Positions 1 to 22,350 are shown, counted from the first letter of the stretch. The stretch is DNA of 64,000 nucleotides from Bradysia coprophila (GCF_014529535.1 NW_023503670.1:558001-622000), one strand, 5' to 3'. Numbers and translations: made by a program. The notes: generated by a model from the letters alone, not told the origin.

Positions 1-674
1 GCCAACAATTCCAATAAATTGTACTGGTGTTTTTCGAAATAAAACACCGCAGCTATCATTTTTAATAATAGCTGCAAAACTCTTTTAGTTATAATATTCG
101 TTTATTGTAACCCGAAGTCCGAAACAGTAAACAGTTAGACGGAACACGTGTTGGAAGTGAGAGATCCAACAAAATGCTTTATGTGAGAGATAAAGCAAAA
201 AATGGTCAATGCTAGTCCATTGTAACCCGAAATCTATACAGTTCACCGTTAAAAAACTTCACAATTGTTCGGATGTGAGAGATCCAACAATGTTTGCTAA
301 ATGTGAGAGATATAGCGACACAAAAAACTAAAACAAATTCAAAACAGTTGACGAAAAAGTGTACATAAGCCATTCCATTTGATGTGATTGCTCACTCAAG
401 TTTGTGTTGTGCTGATATACACACGGTCCTGGCAAGACATAGGTGTACTGATGAAGCGTGATGCGCCGAAATCAGCATGTCTCGCGTCGTTCTTGTATTC
501 GTCGTTATAAATGTAAACTGTTAAACGTTTCATTTTTCATGTTGAAAAGGAATTTTTCAACGCATTTTGGTCTAATCGAAGCAATACAAAAGATTTAATA
601 ACTTATTAGATCCTAATAATTTATTATTACAGGCCAAGCAATACAACAAATTGTTGCCAACAATTCCAATAAAT
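1..674. repeat. ~640 bp insertion bounded by a 19-bp direct repeat
   Basis: The same 19 bases (gccaacaattccaataaat) occur at 1-19 and 656-674. The second copy sits inside the minus-strand Penelope-like reading frame that follows, so 20-655 looks like a later insertion with a long target duplication. Inside are two imperfect tandem units with a period of about 115 bp (106-220 and 221-about 320), each carrying 'tgtaacccga' and 'gtgagagatccaac'. An 8-bp inverted repeat lies at 49-56/68-75. A nested hairpin at 435-482 contains CTGATGA and CGAAA (see rejected items). No coding potential is seen. The element family is unknown; the insertion reading is an inference from the repeat. Confidence 0.5.
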
Positions 675-1650
675 ATGTCCTTTGTTCCGTATGGTGTGTC
701 TTGCTACAGCCGATTTATTCTATTCGCGTCTTCTAACATTGCCTTCGTGGTCTTCTAGTCTTTCTGTGACTCTCTTTGTTTCTCCAATGCAATTTTGGTT
801 GCATGAATTACATGGTATGTTGTATATGCCAGCAAGTTCGTTGACCTCTTTGTCTTTTATACCATTTAGTATATTTTGAATTTTGATACCAGGTGTAAAT
901 GTCACTTTCCATTTCAATTTGTTTCTTAGGAACCCTCCTACTTTATTCGAAATATTTCCTATGTATGGTAAGGGAACCCAATGTTCTTTTCCTTCATCTT
1001 CATCGTCTTCTTTGGGATCATTGATTGTTAAATTTTGGTTTAGATTTAGATTCATATCATTGTTCAAAAAGTTTCTGTTTTCTTCATTAATTTGTTCTAG
1101 AATTGTTACGGAAGTAACCGACGTGTTATTTTGGAATTTTGTTGTCATTCTGGACATTCGTTTGTTAATGAAATCCAGCGGGTAATTAGTTTGCATCAAT
1201 ATGTTCGTAATGTGTTTTAATTCTTCTTCGAGATGGATTTGACTGCAAATTTTGAAAGCTCGAAATACCAGGGAATCAACAACTGAAATTTTTTGTGATT
1301 TATGATGGAATGAATTGTAATTTAAATATCTGTTTGTATGAGTGTCTTTTCGGTGGACTTTTGTTTCAATATTTCCCATTGAGTTTCGTTTGATGAGAAT
1401 GTCTAAGAATGGTATTTCTTCATTAATCTCTTTCTATATTGTAAATTGAATTTCGTTGTGGTATGTGTTGAGCGTTTGTCTGATTTCTTCTGCATCATTT
1501 TTGTCACCATTGATTATAGCAAAAACGCCATCGACATATCATTTCCAAAAGATAATTTTTGGACATTTTGGTAATATTGCTTTTTCTAGTTTCTGCAGAT
1601 ATATGTCAGCCACCGTTCCAGATATTATTGTGGTGCATACCTCAATCTTT
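668..1650 (-). mobile_element. Penelope-like retroelement remnant (RT end + GIY-YIG nuclease)
   Basis: Translation of the minus strand gives the end of a Penelope-type reverse transcriptase (ADIYLQKLE, a YVD-type catalytic box with FAII after it, then PFLDILIKR and THTNRYLNYNSFHH). A spacer and a GIY-YIG endonuclease follow (GIYNIPCNSCNQNCIGETKR ... RLEDHEGNVRRRE). This order, RT then GIY-YIG, is diagnostic of Penelope-like elements. Only the 3' half is present; the copy is broken at more than one place and is not functional. A second remnant of the same family lies at 4845-5335. Confidence 0.85.
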
Positions 1651-1698
1651 CTGCTGTATAATATTGGTTCGTAGTGTTGAAAAGAATTGTGACACTTA

Positions 1699-2625
1699 TC
1701 ATGGCCCTACGTTAGTGAAGGGCCGTGACGCAAGTCCGTTCACACTGAAAAATTTGGCAAAATTTTTTTCCGGAGGACTGAGGAACATATGCACTAATTT
1801 TTTGACTTTTACCCCTTCACCCCTACTACTCCCCACTTAATTTATTCGTAATCTAGGAGTCCATACGAGTTCAACGAGCTATCACACGCTTAATAATGTT
1901 TTGATTTGGCCGATATATTAATTTTCAAAACTTGGACTTTTGTATGAAAAAATGTTTTTAAATGCGTTTTGAAATTGATGAATTTTACCAACCTTTGTCC
2001 CTTTGTCACTGTGTTATACTTTGTTACAACGAAACATTTTAATTTACCGGTGGATTTGGCTGAAATTTTCAGGGTATGTTAAGGACGTAATTCTAAGAAA
2101 CTAATTTGAAGGAATTTTTTTAAAAGCTTATAATTTCGGAGCTATGAGCGTTTTGAGCCATTGAGCTATGAGACCTATAACTCGGAAAATACTGCAGATA
2201 GAAAGTTCGTTTGAAGGACAAAGTTTACTGCAGATAGAAAGTTCGTTTGAAGGACAAAGTTTTAGAGTTTCAAATTCTAGTCGACACGTGTTTCATGGTT
2301 TTCCCGAAAAATCTCCCATTTGGAAGCTATGAGCATTTTAAGTGCGAGCTATGTCAGTCATAACTCGGAAAATACGGCAGATAGAAACTTCGTTTAAAGA
2401 CAAATTTTTCTATTCGACAGGTGTTTCATGGTTTTCCTAAAAAGTCTCGTATTTGGGAGCTATGAGCGTTTTAGGAGATAGCATATAGAAAGTTCGTTCA
2501 AAAGACAAATTTATAGAGTTTGAGATTCTATTCGATATGTGTTTCAGGGTTTTACCCAAAAATCACCTATTTGGGAGCTACGAACGTTTTATTTGTTTAT
2601 AAGACAAAGTTACAGAGTTTTCTAT
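1699..2625. repeat. Interspersed repeat, copy A, with internal tandem units
   Basis: Starts with 'tcatggccctacgt' and matches copy B at 3533-4115 over its first ~550 bp (for example 'gggccgtgacgcaagtccg'). Both copies then carry units with 'gagctatgagcgtttt', 'taactcggaaaata' and 'agatagaaagttcgttt'. In copy A this unit recurs three to four times with roughly 140-bp spacing, and a 33-bp piece around 2192-2262 is directly duplicated. The two copies are in the same orientation. There is no long reading frame and I do not recognise the family. Confidence 0.65.
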
Positions 2626-2995
2626 ATATGCTATTTGTCTCACAAATTTTTGTAAAAACTATCAAATATATCAAATGTACATAAACAAAATATATGAAGC
2701 AAACATTTTGTTTGATAAGAAACCGTAAGATGACCAATTGTAGTTACATAGTTACATACAGCTGTATGTAGATGGTACTGGTACAGTCATTTATGACATT
2801 CGACTTCGTCAAAATTGCTTAAAGTAATGTTATCGAGCGATACATAGTATAAAGAGTAGAAACATAAAGATTATATGTATCGATATGAAACGCATCCTAG
2901 CCAAAAAAATGCGTAAGTAGTACATTGATAAGAAGCATAAGTTGCACGCACATATAAATAATATGACAACAGCCGCATTCATATGTTGCGTTTTT

Positions 2996-3201
2996 CCACG
3001 GCAGAGTAAAAGTAAACCTGGCAGGAGCGGTTCATTATGGAAACGTCAAATGAGGGACCTAATCCTTTGTATGAAAATGAACTCAAATGAACACTGACAT
3101 AAGTTGAAAAATTTAATTCGCAAAAAACATAGGCCTACTAGATTATTCAGGTCCCTAGTCAAACAAGCGCTCCTGCCTGGGTTACTTTTACTCTGCCGTG
3201 G
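2996..3201. mobile_element. 206-bp foldback MITE
   Basis: Terminal inverted repeats begin CCACGGCAGAGTAAAAGTAA and the right end reads back as the same sequence. The arms stay complementary, with gaps, through 'tgagggacct' and its partner near 3150. The flanks on both sides are a run of five T, which could be a 5-bp target duplication, but a T run is weak evidence. Nonautonomous DNA transposon; superfamily undecided. Confidence 0.6.
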
Positions 3202-3532
3202 TTTTTCATTAAATGTTATTCATACGACAAACCTTAAGATGGGACAAACGAAGAAAGGTTTATGCACATCACTGTATAGACACAGTCATCATTTTTACAT
3301 TAGAATATTAGAAAATGCTATATCGTACAACAATGTTTTGGGTCATCTCTTACTATAACGAAAAGGGGGAACTTATTGCTGTCTTATCAAAATAAACAAT
3401 TGTAGATGGAATGTACCAAAACTATTCATGAATGGGCTGACCTTTCTTAGAATATTTTTTCTTATTGTACGTATTAGTCTTTCAATGAAAATTGTTGAAT
3501 GAATGCGAAATATCCAAATTGATCATGGCCCT

Positions 3533-4115
3533 ACGTCAGTGAAGGGCCGTGACGCAAGTCCGTTCACACTGAAAAATTTGTCAAAAAAAATTTTCCGTAG
3601 GACTGAGGAACATATACACAACTTTTTTGACTTTTCCCCTCCGCTCCTACTTCCCCCACTTATTTTATTCGTAATCTAGGCGTCCATACGAGTTCAACGA
3701 GCTATCACACGCCTCATAAGGTTAAGATTTGGCCGAGATATTAATTTTCAAAAGTTGAAAATTTGTATGAAGAAATTGATTTCCGTACATTTTGAAAGAG
3801 ATGAATTTTGCCAACCTTTGTCCCTTTGTCACTTTGTTACAACGAAACTTTTGAATTTACCGGTGGATTTGGCTGAAATTTTCATGGTATGTCAAGGACG
3901 TAATTCTAAGAAACTAATTTGAAGGAATTTTCATAAAAGCTTATAATTTCGGAGCTATGAGCGTTTTAAGCTATTGAGCTATAGGACCCATAACTCAGAA
4001 AATATGACAGATAGAAAGTTCGTTTAAAAGACAAATTTATAGAGTTTTAAATTTCAGTTGACACGTGTTTCAGTGTTTTCAACAAAAATCTACCATTTGA
4101 GAGCTATAGAGTTAT
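3533..4115. repeat. Interspersed repeat, copy B
   Basis: Second, shorter copy of the repeat at 1699-2625, in the same orientation. It contains one of the 'gagctatgagcg ... agatagaaagttcgttt' units rather than several. It is diverged by scattered substitutions and small indels, so this is not a very recent duplication. Confidence 0.65.
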
Positions 4116-4362
4116 AATTTTCTTTCTAAAATTTTTCGGGTAAAATTTTGGTTGATCAAACTTTCACTTGCTTTCCCCATCAGCTGCCATTTGTGACGCA
4201 TATCTTTTTGCGTGTCGAATCTGTAAGCGTCACCTACACCGATATCAGTTCTTTTGTAAGTGGCTAACAGGACTTTCGTCACACCTCCACTGTAAGTGGT
4301 TTTGGGCGATAAAATATATCATACTGTATACCAGTGTTCTGACCAATACGAAATAGTAATTT

Positions 4363-4495
4363 ATGCAACTAGTTGCGAAAAGTTGTAGTTTCTGTCACTA
4401 AATGTGATATGATGTGATGTGAGCGAAGCGAGTTTGATAATTACATCTTATGACAAAAACTACCACTTTTCGCAACGTGTTGCATACAACGTTTT
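4363..4495. mobile_element. Hairpin MITE with GA-stem-GAA-stem-GA apex
   Basis: Arms 4363-4398 and 4452-4495 are inverted repeats (ATGCAAC...GTTGCG outermost, then 'gaaaagttgtagtttctgtc' opposite its complement). The centre (4421-4431) reads GA-GC-GAA-GC-GA. The same apex design recurs in other hairpins of this window (28499, 43246, 45954). Confidence 0.6.
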
Positions 4496-4655
4496 CTGCA
4501 ACCAGCTGCGAAAAATGAACTTTTGAAATGCGAAACATAACTCTACCCCTTTAACATACATTCTACTGTATGAACTAAATATGGTATGAACGATCAAGTA
4601 GACTGCATTTATGCACGCTTCAAAAATTGGTTCACTGCGATTATATATCTCAATA

Positions 4656-4735
4656 GCCGAATGGGTAGAGGTAGAGGTGCTCGATGTGGTTCAGATGTTG
4701 CTCGATATGGTTCAGATGTCCAGAAGGAGTGGTGA
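4656..4735 (+). repeat. Possible tRNA-derived SINE head
   Basis: 'tagccgaatgggtag' fits a Pol III A box, and 'ggttcagatg' (present twice, in a short tandem duplication) is a poor B box about 30 bp further on. No full tRNA fold could be drawn. Weak call. Confidence 0.25.
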
Positions 4736-4844
4736 AAAGTAAATCCATTTCACCACTAGTGACGAAAAGCATATATGAAAATCCATTTCACTAGTGGTGA
4801 AAAGTAAAACATAGAAAACCAGAGAAAAAAAGACCCTTCGATCG

Positions 4845-5335
4845 CATCAATTTCGCATCAACCGTACCAAATGAAGACGAGGAAGTCAACGAAGAATTCT
4901 GGGTACCCCTTCCTTATGTTGGAAATGCTTCCAATGAAGTTGCGGGATATCTACGGAATCAGCTCAATGGGAGAGTAACATAAAAGTACAAAATTATTTA
5001 AACATCAAAGACAAAGAAGAGAGAGAACCAGCAGGAATCACTACGTTTCGCTGAAAGAATAAATGATCACAAAGGAAATGTAAGGCGACGCGAATACAAG
5101 AAATCTGCCGTAGCGAGATATGTGATACGGAACGGAAATCACAAAATCAATTGAGAAAATTCAAAAATAATAATAAAAGAAAGTAATTACCACCTACGAA
5201 GCATTAAAGAAGGTTTGGCAATTCAGCAATACAACGGCAATTTAATGAACGTGGACAAAGGTTTAGTTTTGGGTCGAGCATGGGCTCCAATAATTCCAAA
5301 AATATCAGATTTCACTGATTACACTTAGCAAGCTT
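4845..5335 (+). mobile_element. Second Penelope-like element remnant (nuclease end)
   Basis: Translation shows the same spacer and C-terminal region as the first remnant (EEFWVPLPYVGNASNEVAGY, then INDHKGNVRRREYKKSAVAR, and AIQQYNGNLMNVDKGLVLGR before a stop). This copy extends further 3' than the first and gives the natural C-terminus of the family. The copy is broken and incomplete. Just downstream (5355-5384) lies a CTGACGA ... GCGAAA stretch followed by an A-rich tail, which may be the element's 3' end. Confidence 0.8.
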
Positions 5336-5399
5336 TTCATTCGTATTTCATTCCCTGACGACGAAAACTGTTTGTTTTGCGAAAGCTCGGAAAAAATAA

Positions 5400-6502
5400 A
5401 AAATATTTCAAACAATAACCACAACCACGCATCCAATTATTAACAATGAATACTTCGATCGCCACCCAAATCACACATGAAAAAGTTCAGTTTTCGCAGC
5501 GCAGTTGCAGAAATCATTTGTTCTACGACTTTCATGTTTAAGCCATAGAAGAACGCTATCGATATTAATTCTAGTATAAATCTCTGCCTCCACCTTCCCG
5601 AAGAAAACTCAAATCGGTGTCAAAATAAGCGTACTGGTAACGTCATCTAGGACAAATACAATTTGAATTAAAAATGTTTATGTAAATCGGCCGGTCGTGC
5701 AAGCCCTTCTAGGGCTTAAACATGACATTCGTGCAACAACTATTTTTTTGTGTTTCGTAATAATATGATTCATATGGCATACTATACAAGGCATAGATTT
5801 GAAACCTTGGTCTTATGAGAAACCCAACATACGCGTGGCACTCGCAAACAACGTATTGTATTGTGAACTTTACATGAAGATAAGCAAATTTCTGGAGTTA
5901 TAAAAAAATTTGTGAAGGGTTGTAGGCAGTCGCAAACCCATTTTAGGATTTCTGTACCTTCCAGATATTTTGTGACGTCCGTAAAATTCCTCTGCAAACT
6001 TTTTTTTCGATAATTTTAGTGCATAGTGTAGCACTGGTGGTGCGAACCGTATCCCATTGTGATCCGGCAAAGTGATGGGTGTTAGCGAGAGTACAAAGAA
6101 AAACGATTTCGGTTAACTTTTTTTAATTAAACATTTTTTTTTATTCTTGGCAAATTTCAATAAAAAAAAATTTATGCAAAAAAACTTTTCTTTTTTCAAT
6201 AAGCCTAGATAAGCAAATTACAACACATTTTAATGCAGAGCAAATTGGTCCGAATTCCACTCGATTTATGAAAAATATTTGAAAATATATTTCCCTTTCG
6301 TCGACAACAATATCCCATAAATATGAGTTTAAGCTAAGAGCCCTTCCTCTTTTCTACATACAGAAAACACATTTTTGTTTTTCTCTTCTTCGTTTTAGAT
6401 ATTTTGTTTCTTTTAAAAAATAAATTATTGAGAACGAGAAATTATATTATTCGATTGGCGTTCTTATAGAACTGATACGAACGTTACACATAAAAATGGA
6501 AT
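5400..6502. other. Intergenic, no gene recognised
   Basis: AT-rich DNA with no conserved reading frame. Its right end is the 3' flank of beta-tubulin gene 1. Confidence 0.5.
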
Positions 6503-6508
6503 TTTATT
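6503..6508 (-). terminator. Poly(A) signal of beta-tubulin gene 1
   Basis: AATAAA on the minus strand about 145 nt downstream of the tubulin stop codon; it is the first canonical hexamer after that stop. Confidence 0.5.
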
Positions 6509-6653
6509 GCAGACAAACTTTTTTTTTTTGGTTAAAATTATATCTTATTTCCTTGGTAGTTAACTGCTATTGTATCAAAATAGTCTGAGCGGCAGTGAAA
6601 ATGAATAAAAAAAGAAAGTTTTTTTTAGTGTTCGAGATGTTGACGTGTGCAAT

Positions 6654-13138
<6,485 letters not shown>

Positions 13139-14851
13139 TTTTATGTTTTTTTAAAAAAAGAATTTTCTTCACAAATTTATTCAAAGAACACTGAACACTG
13201 AACACGACTGTATTCAACGAATGATGCAAGTGAATTGTACAATTGAAAAGCGTATTCGAATTATGAAGAGCTCGGATAGGTATATAACAACACCGACGAA
13301 TAGGTACCGACAATTTGTTCGGCAGACGAATGGGATCGTTCTGTTGTTTTTTTTTCTGTTCGTAAAAATGACGATATGTTTTCGTGCTGCAGGATGTCCA
13401 ACATTACAATAAAATTGTTATACGAGTTTTCAGTTTGTTTATGGGATTTGAATAAAATGTCGTTATCTTACACCTAAATCTTAATTAAATTGTCCAATAA
13501 GAGTTTATATGAAAGAAGCGTTATGTACAACCGTACATACCTTTCCTTGTTATGTTATCTATTGATAACATTTATTGGCTAGGTAAATAATTGATTTATA
13601 GCAGAGGAATGGTTTGATTTTATTTGTAGGACGCCACAGTTCAAAGAGCTAGTAAAGTTAGGAATATGAAAAATGTTCTTGAAATCCCACTAGCTCTGTT
13701 ACCTCTAAAGGCAATTTAAGAAACCACGCAAAATGATTCATATAAATATTATAAAATAGGGTGAATCGATCCGATAAATTTCTGCATAACCTAGGCCACC
13801 GGCTCTTCATAAAACAAAATAGAATTATTTGTACCAAGCACAGAAACGAAGTAATTTATTCTAACTTATATAGCCGCGCTGGTAACGGCAGGTGATTCAC
13901 CTCATATATTTCGGTTGCACACAAATCGCCTTCTATAGATATATTTCCCATTAAACTCATTCGTGACGCTACCTAAATAAATGCACCAAAAACAAGCAGC
14001 GGGTTTTCCTTTTGTGTTGGTTCTCTTAAAAATCCATGACAACGGTTAATTTGAATTGCAGTGGGTATTATACTACAAAAAATGACTACAATCGAATTGG
14101 CTACATGCTGAAAACTATATGGGACGTAAAATTAATAGGTCTGCAAAAAGACCGGTAGTTGTAGCCACTTTCCTTTTAAACACCTTTATGGGGTTTTATG
14201 CTTTAATTCTGAAACAGTAATAGCTTTACGTATTCTGAAACATCCAAAATGAAATTCATTTCCTTTTATGAACGTAACCGCTGCAATGCAACGAGAAATT
14301 TGTTAATTTGCAGTTTTCTACTTCATTTTTCATTTAATGATCCATTCTCTACACCCTGAATTCGATTATCGAGTAGCTATAGCTACACATAAATAAAGTC
14401 TGGCGAAGTAACAAATCGATTTCCTGTCGAGATAATTTTTCTTTTTTCTATATTTTGTGAGAAAATCGTGGTCGAAAGGTGCAAATGTGGTGCCACTAAT
14501 TTGAACGAGAAATTAGTGATCTCTTGTTTACGTTTGGTCCTTAAATATTTTGACGAAGATTTAAACCGAAGAGCGATCATTGTGATTTTTGCAGTTGTTC
14601 AGATCCTTAAATACAACTCGATAAGACGGAGCTTTTGATATGGCGGTGAAATGCCACCCATTTCTCTTCGACCAGAAAACCAGAAATCAAAATGCCAGAA
14701 TTCATTCAACTTGAATGTTTGATTTTATTTTTCGGAATGTTCTTCAATGAACGAGATTTTCAGTAAAAAAAATTTACAAAACGGACAATTAGTCCAAAGC
14801 TGCTAAAAACTACCTGCTGCCTTAGAGAACATTAACAATTAAAACGTAAAT
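13139..14851. other. Spacer between the two tubulin genes
   Basis: Holds the promoter and 5' leader of gene 1 and the 3' flank of gene 2. On the minus strand a TATATA lies at 13281-13286, about 145 bp upstream of the gene 1 ATG. Repeated TCAGTG motifs at 13190-13210 resemble arthropod initiators but are too far from that TATA. No other gene seen. Confidence 0.4.
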
Positions 14852-14857
14852 TTTATT
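14852..14857 (-). terminator. Poly(A) signal of beta-tubulin gene 2
   Basis: AATAAA on the minus strand 78 nt beyond the stop codon of gene 2. Confidence 0.6.
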
Positions 14858-14934
14858 AGGCAGACTATTCATTGAAACATATGAGTGGAAATGTTCTTTT
14901 CTGATGCATTCCAAAAATTAAACATTCAAAGGAT

Positions 14935-19102
<4,168 letters not shown>

Positions 19103-19349
19103 TTTGATATTTTTTTTCTAAATCAAACAACGTTTCCACAAAATATTTAAAAAATTAACTTATTGCGCAACACAATGGTCCACACTCAACGAAGTCTGCA
19201 AGCAAATTGAATCCGAACTGGATCGAAATGAAATTTAAATTGAAAGTGACGCCCAGCAATCGGGTGGTAATCGGATAATTTCCCGAAGCAATTTCATTGG
19301 ACAAGATGACGATTTTTTTTGTGTGTTAAATCATCTGCAGGTTAAAAAA

Positions 19350-19387
19350 CACTGCAGAGAGAAAAGCGGTAGCAACACTTTTTTATA
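19350..19387 (-). promoter_or_regulatory. Candidate core promoter of beta-tubulin gene 2
   Basis: On the minus strand TATAAAA (19381-19387) is followed 34 bp later by CAGTG (19350-19354), close to the arthropod initiator TCAGT. This would give a 5' leader of about 250 nt before the ATG at 19102. No other TATA box this good lies nearby. Inference from motif and spacing only. Confidence 0.4.
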
Positions 19388-20317
19388 CCAGTTACGACGT
19401 GATTTTAGCTGCATAAAGTAGCGGTCTTTTTTGAAAAACAATTCATTCGATTAACAAGGGCTACATTAAACATTTTTTCGTTATTCAAATTCATCGTAGA
19501 TTCATCTTAGACCTCGTAGACATGTCCATGGATAAAAATGTATCTCGGGCCATATCATCTCTCTTATATGTTACGAGGGCTTAAACATTCGATTCTAGGA
19601 CGAAATTGACGATGTCTATATTGCCTGTCCCATGTGAAAACTGTTCATTAATTACATAACAGCTAATGCGAAAATGATCTATAACGTGAAGAATATTTTC
19701 GGTTAAATTTACGTACATTTCTTTATGATGATCAACTTTCGCATGAAGCAGGCAATAAATCAGATGCTGTTACGTAATTCATTAACTCGGAAACAACCTT
19801 GTGATAGAGGCAAACTCGCAAGTGTGGTTTTTGAGCAACAAGATTCGATAGTTGTTTTTCGACAGCGTATACACTTGCTTTTATCACAAAATTATTGCCT
19901 AATGTAATGAACTACTTTCGCAGCATCCAAAATGTAATGTACTCTATTACGCAGTGTTCAAGATTAGTCGCTAGTTTGTTATTAGTCGCTCGTACAAAAT
20001 CTGCAGTTGTATGCATCGTGAAAGCGTTTTTGCAAATCTTCATGAATATTCGTAAATTTGTTCACGACCGGCTAGTCTTCATGAATTTTTGATTTTTAAT
20101 TTCTCCAAGCCTTTCAAGCTTAAAATGACTGTGGTACCAATATATGTTACATGCATTGTAAACCGCCCAATTTCGATTTTATGACTTCAAAGGGATCATT
20201 CAATTCAAATTTCATAATCGTAATCCGTGATTGGTTGCGAGCAACGTGTTCTGTATTTTCTATCGAATTCTATTTGTTCTTTTCGTTTTTTTCAATTGTT
20301 AAGTTTTTGCATTAAAA
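19388..20317. other. Shared upstream region of tubulin gene 2 and the H2A variant
   Basis: The two genes are divergent, with about 1.2 kb between their start codons. A CCAAT-type motif (gattgg, minus-strand CCAATC) lies near 20229, about 90 bp before the H2A ATG. No other gene seen. Confidence 0.4.
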
Positions 20318-21207
20318 ATGCCACCAAAAAAAGCTGCGCCTCTGCCAAAACCGAATGAAAAGAAGAAAAGAGGTAGGCAATTCAAAATCAACTAAAATTA
20401 TTCGGTTCGCAATTTAGCAAATTTTCGATGGTTGATTGATTCACACAAAAGTGGGTATTCTACGGAACAATAACATACTTTGTGTCATATCAACGCACTT
20501 CAAGCAAAAGTGCTTCGAGTGACAGCTACCAAATAGAATACTATTTTGTATGAAAATTTTATTCAGATTTTTTACAGTGCAAAAATTTGTTTGATACACT
20601 GTCCAGTTTCAATACTCTATTTAGAGTAGCTCTCATGCGTGAAGTGCGTTGGTCATTTTTAAATTATCGAAATTGTTATTTGAGAAGTGGTGTAGCTTTT
20701 GTTTGAAGTTTTTTTTTGAAATTTAAATTCGGTAATTCAATGAGGGATGTGACCTTAGGGGTGTTTAAATGTGTTATTATAAAGCTCATGAAAAATAACC
20801 CGACTACACAACTCTCAACCAATTTCTCTTCTTCTCATTTTTCAGTTACCAAGTCGTCGAAGGCGGGCCTCTTGATGCCGGTAACGCGCATCCGAAATAA
20901 AATGAAGGAAGGACGATACGCTAAAATCATCGGTACCGGCGGTGCCGTTTTCATGGCAGGTGTATTGGAATACGTAGCAGCGGAAATCCTGGAATGTGCC
21001 GGTACTGTCGCTCGCGACAATCAAAAACAACGAATCAATCCGCGCCATATCAATGTGGCGGTTCGAAGCGATTCCGAATTGGACAAATTGTTCAAGGATA
21101 TAACGATTCCAGGAGGAGGAGTCTTACCCTTCATTCATGAGGTATTGTTGCCGAAGGCTAAAACTGCGAATACAGAAATGGAAGCGGAAACGGATGACGG
21201 CGATTAA
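20318..21207 (+). CDS. Divergent histone H2A variant (2 exons)
   Basis: Exon 1 20318-20372 and exon 2 20846-21207 join in frame (55 + 362 nt) to give 138 residues; the start is the only ATG in exon 1. Residues 24-122 are an H2A histone fold ([50 protein letters not shown]), so it should pair with H2B in a nucleosome. By eye it is only about half identical to canonical H2A. FPVGR has become MPVTR and GAGAP has become GTGGA. In the acidic patch E60, E65, E68, D94 and E96 remain, but the position of H2A E91 is Ser95. The N-tail is Lys/Pro-rich and the C-tail acidic (ends ETDDGD). It is not H2A.Z (no matching C-tail) and has no macro domain. An intron and a poly(A) signal suggest a replication-independent variant. 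Confidence 0.85.
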
Positions 21208-21360
21208 TTATAAGCTTTCGACTGCATTTTATTGAATGCAGTAAACGAAAAGCTGAATGATTTAGCTTATTAAGGAAAATATTCTAGGAAAAATGTTTTT
21301 GCCTCTTTTGTACAAAGAGAACTTTTGCTGACATTAAATGTAATTATTTTCTTTTGCTTG

Positions 21361-21366
21361 AATAAA
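21361..21366 (+). terminator. Poly(A) signal of the H2A-variant gene
   Basis: AATAAA 154 nt beyond the stop codon. Polyadenylation, rather than the stem-loop end of replication-dependent histones, fits a variant histone. Confidence 0.6.
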
Positions 21367-21399
21367 ATATCGAGCATGGAAATGATGGAAGCCGCTGAA

Positions 21400-22350
21400 C
21401 CTTTTTTGATCTATCTTGGTTATTTGATTAGCCTACCCTATGTGACGCGTCCAGCATTAATCTTTTTTTCTATTTGACATCTGGAGATTTGACTAGATTC
21501 ACATAACTCTAAATTATCAAAAACCTAATCGTCTCTGCTAGTTCAACTATAGCTATCGCACGTCCCAATCGATGATCATTTGGCCGTCTCTGAATTTAGT
21601 GAATTTACATGAGAATTGGAAACTCTTATACAAGTGAAATGTGACGCAAGTCCTTGTGCATACTTCCAACTATGTTTCAAGCCGAAATTATTTTCTTGAT
21701 AAAAGTTTTAGCAATGATCGTTTCAGATAATACCTAACGGGAGTTATCCGAAAGGTACTGCCGTAATTTGCATGAGGGACTTGGTGAAACATTTAAACAT
21801 AAGGATTCGTCTGTGTAAAATTTTCAATAAGTCTCTTATGCAAATTACGGCGAAGGAAGAAGGCCGAATCATGTGCCACTTTTTGACGAGAATTTTTTGT
21901 AGTCACTCGACTCAGTTGTTCTGGAAGTATGCATGGGAACTCCAAATATTTTGTTGAGTTGAGTCAGTTTCAATGGTACCTCTATAGTGGAATCTTTACT
22001 TGGTAAAGGCCGTCTAGAAATCGGGATTTTATCTATTTTGGGTTATAAAGACATAACAGAAAACTAAGTTGAAGTGTGAAAGATAGAACCTAGTTATGCA
22101 GCCAAGTAACAGTTTCTTTCGAACAAGTGTAAACCATGTAAAATCTCATGAATTGAAGTAAAAAAAGAAGTATAGAAAATGTCTTTTGTGCATAAGTAAC
22201 CCTTTATCATACTGAATAACTGAATTAAAACATAGCTAACGCCGACCCGTACGAAACACCTATTCGTGTCAAAAGCCTTTAAAATCACTTACATTATCCA
22301 CTCTTTGCCTTGTTATCATATACAAATAAATTGCCGGAGGCAATATAGAC
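21400..22350. other. Intergenic, no gene recognised
   Basis: AT-rich; short frames without conserved features. Confidence 0.5.

Noticed and set aside
435-482. Hammerhead ribozyme (CTGATGA at 448, CGAAA at 467)
   Set aside because: The parts occur in the right order and a nested hairpin forms (AGACAT/ATGTCT, CTGAT/ATCAG, GCG/CGC), but helix I next to the core does not pair with a proper NUH cleavage site and the closing pair of helix II is A-C. Kept only as a hint in the Penelope finding.
720-1185. Plus-strand frames across the Penelope remnant
   Set aside because: Shadows of the minus-strand RT/endonuclease sequence.
20716-20845. Start of the H2A variant at 20716 with no intron
   Set aside because: That frame adds unrelated residues from intron sequence. 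The spliced start at 20318 gives a basic H2A-like tail and has GT-AG sites in matching phase.
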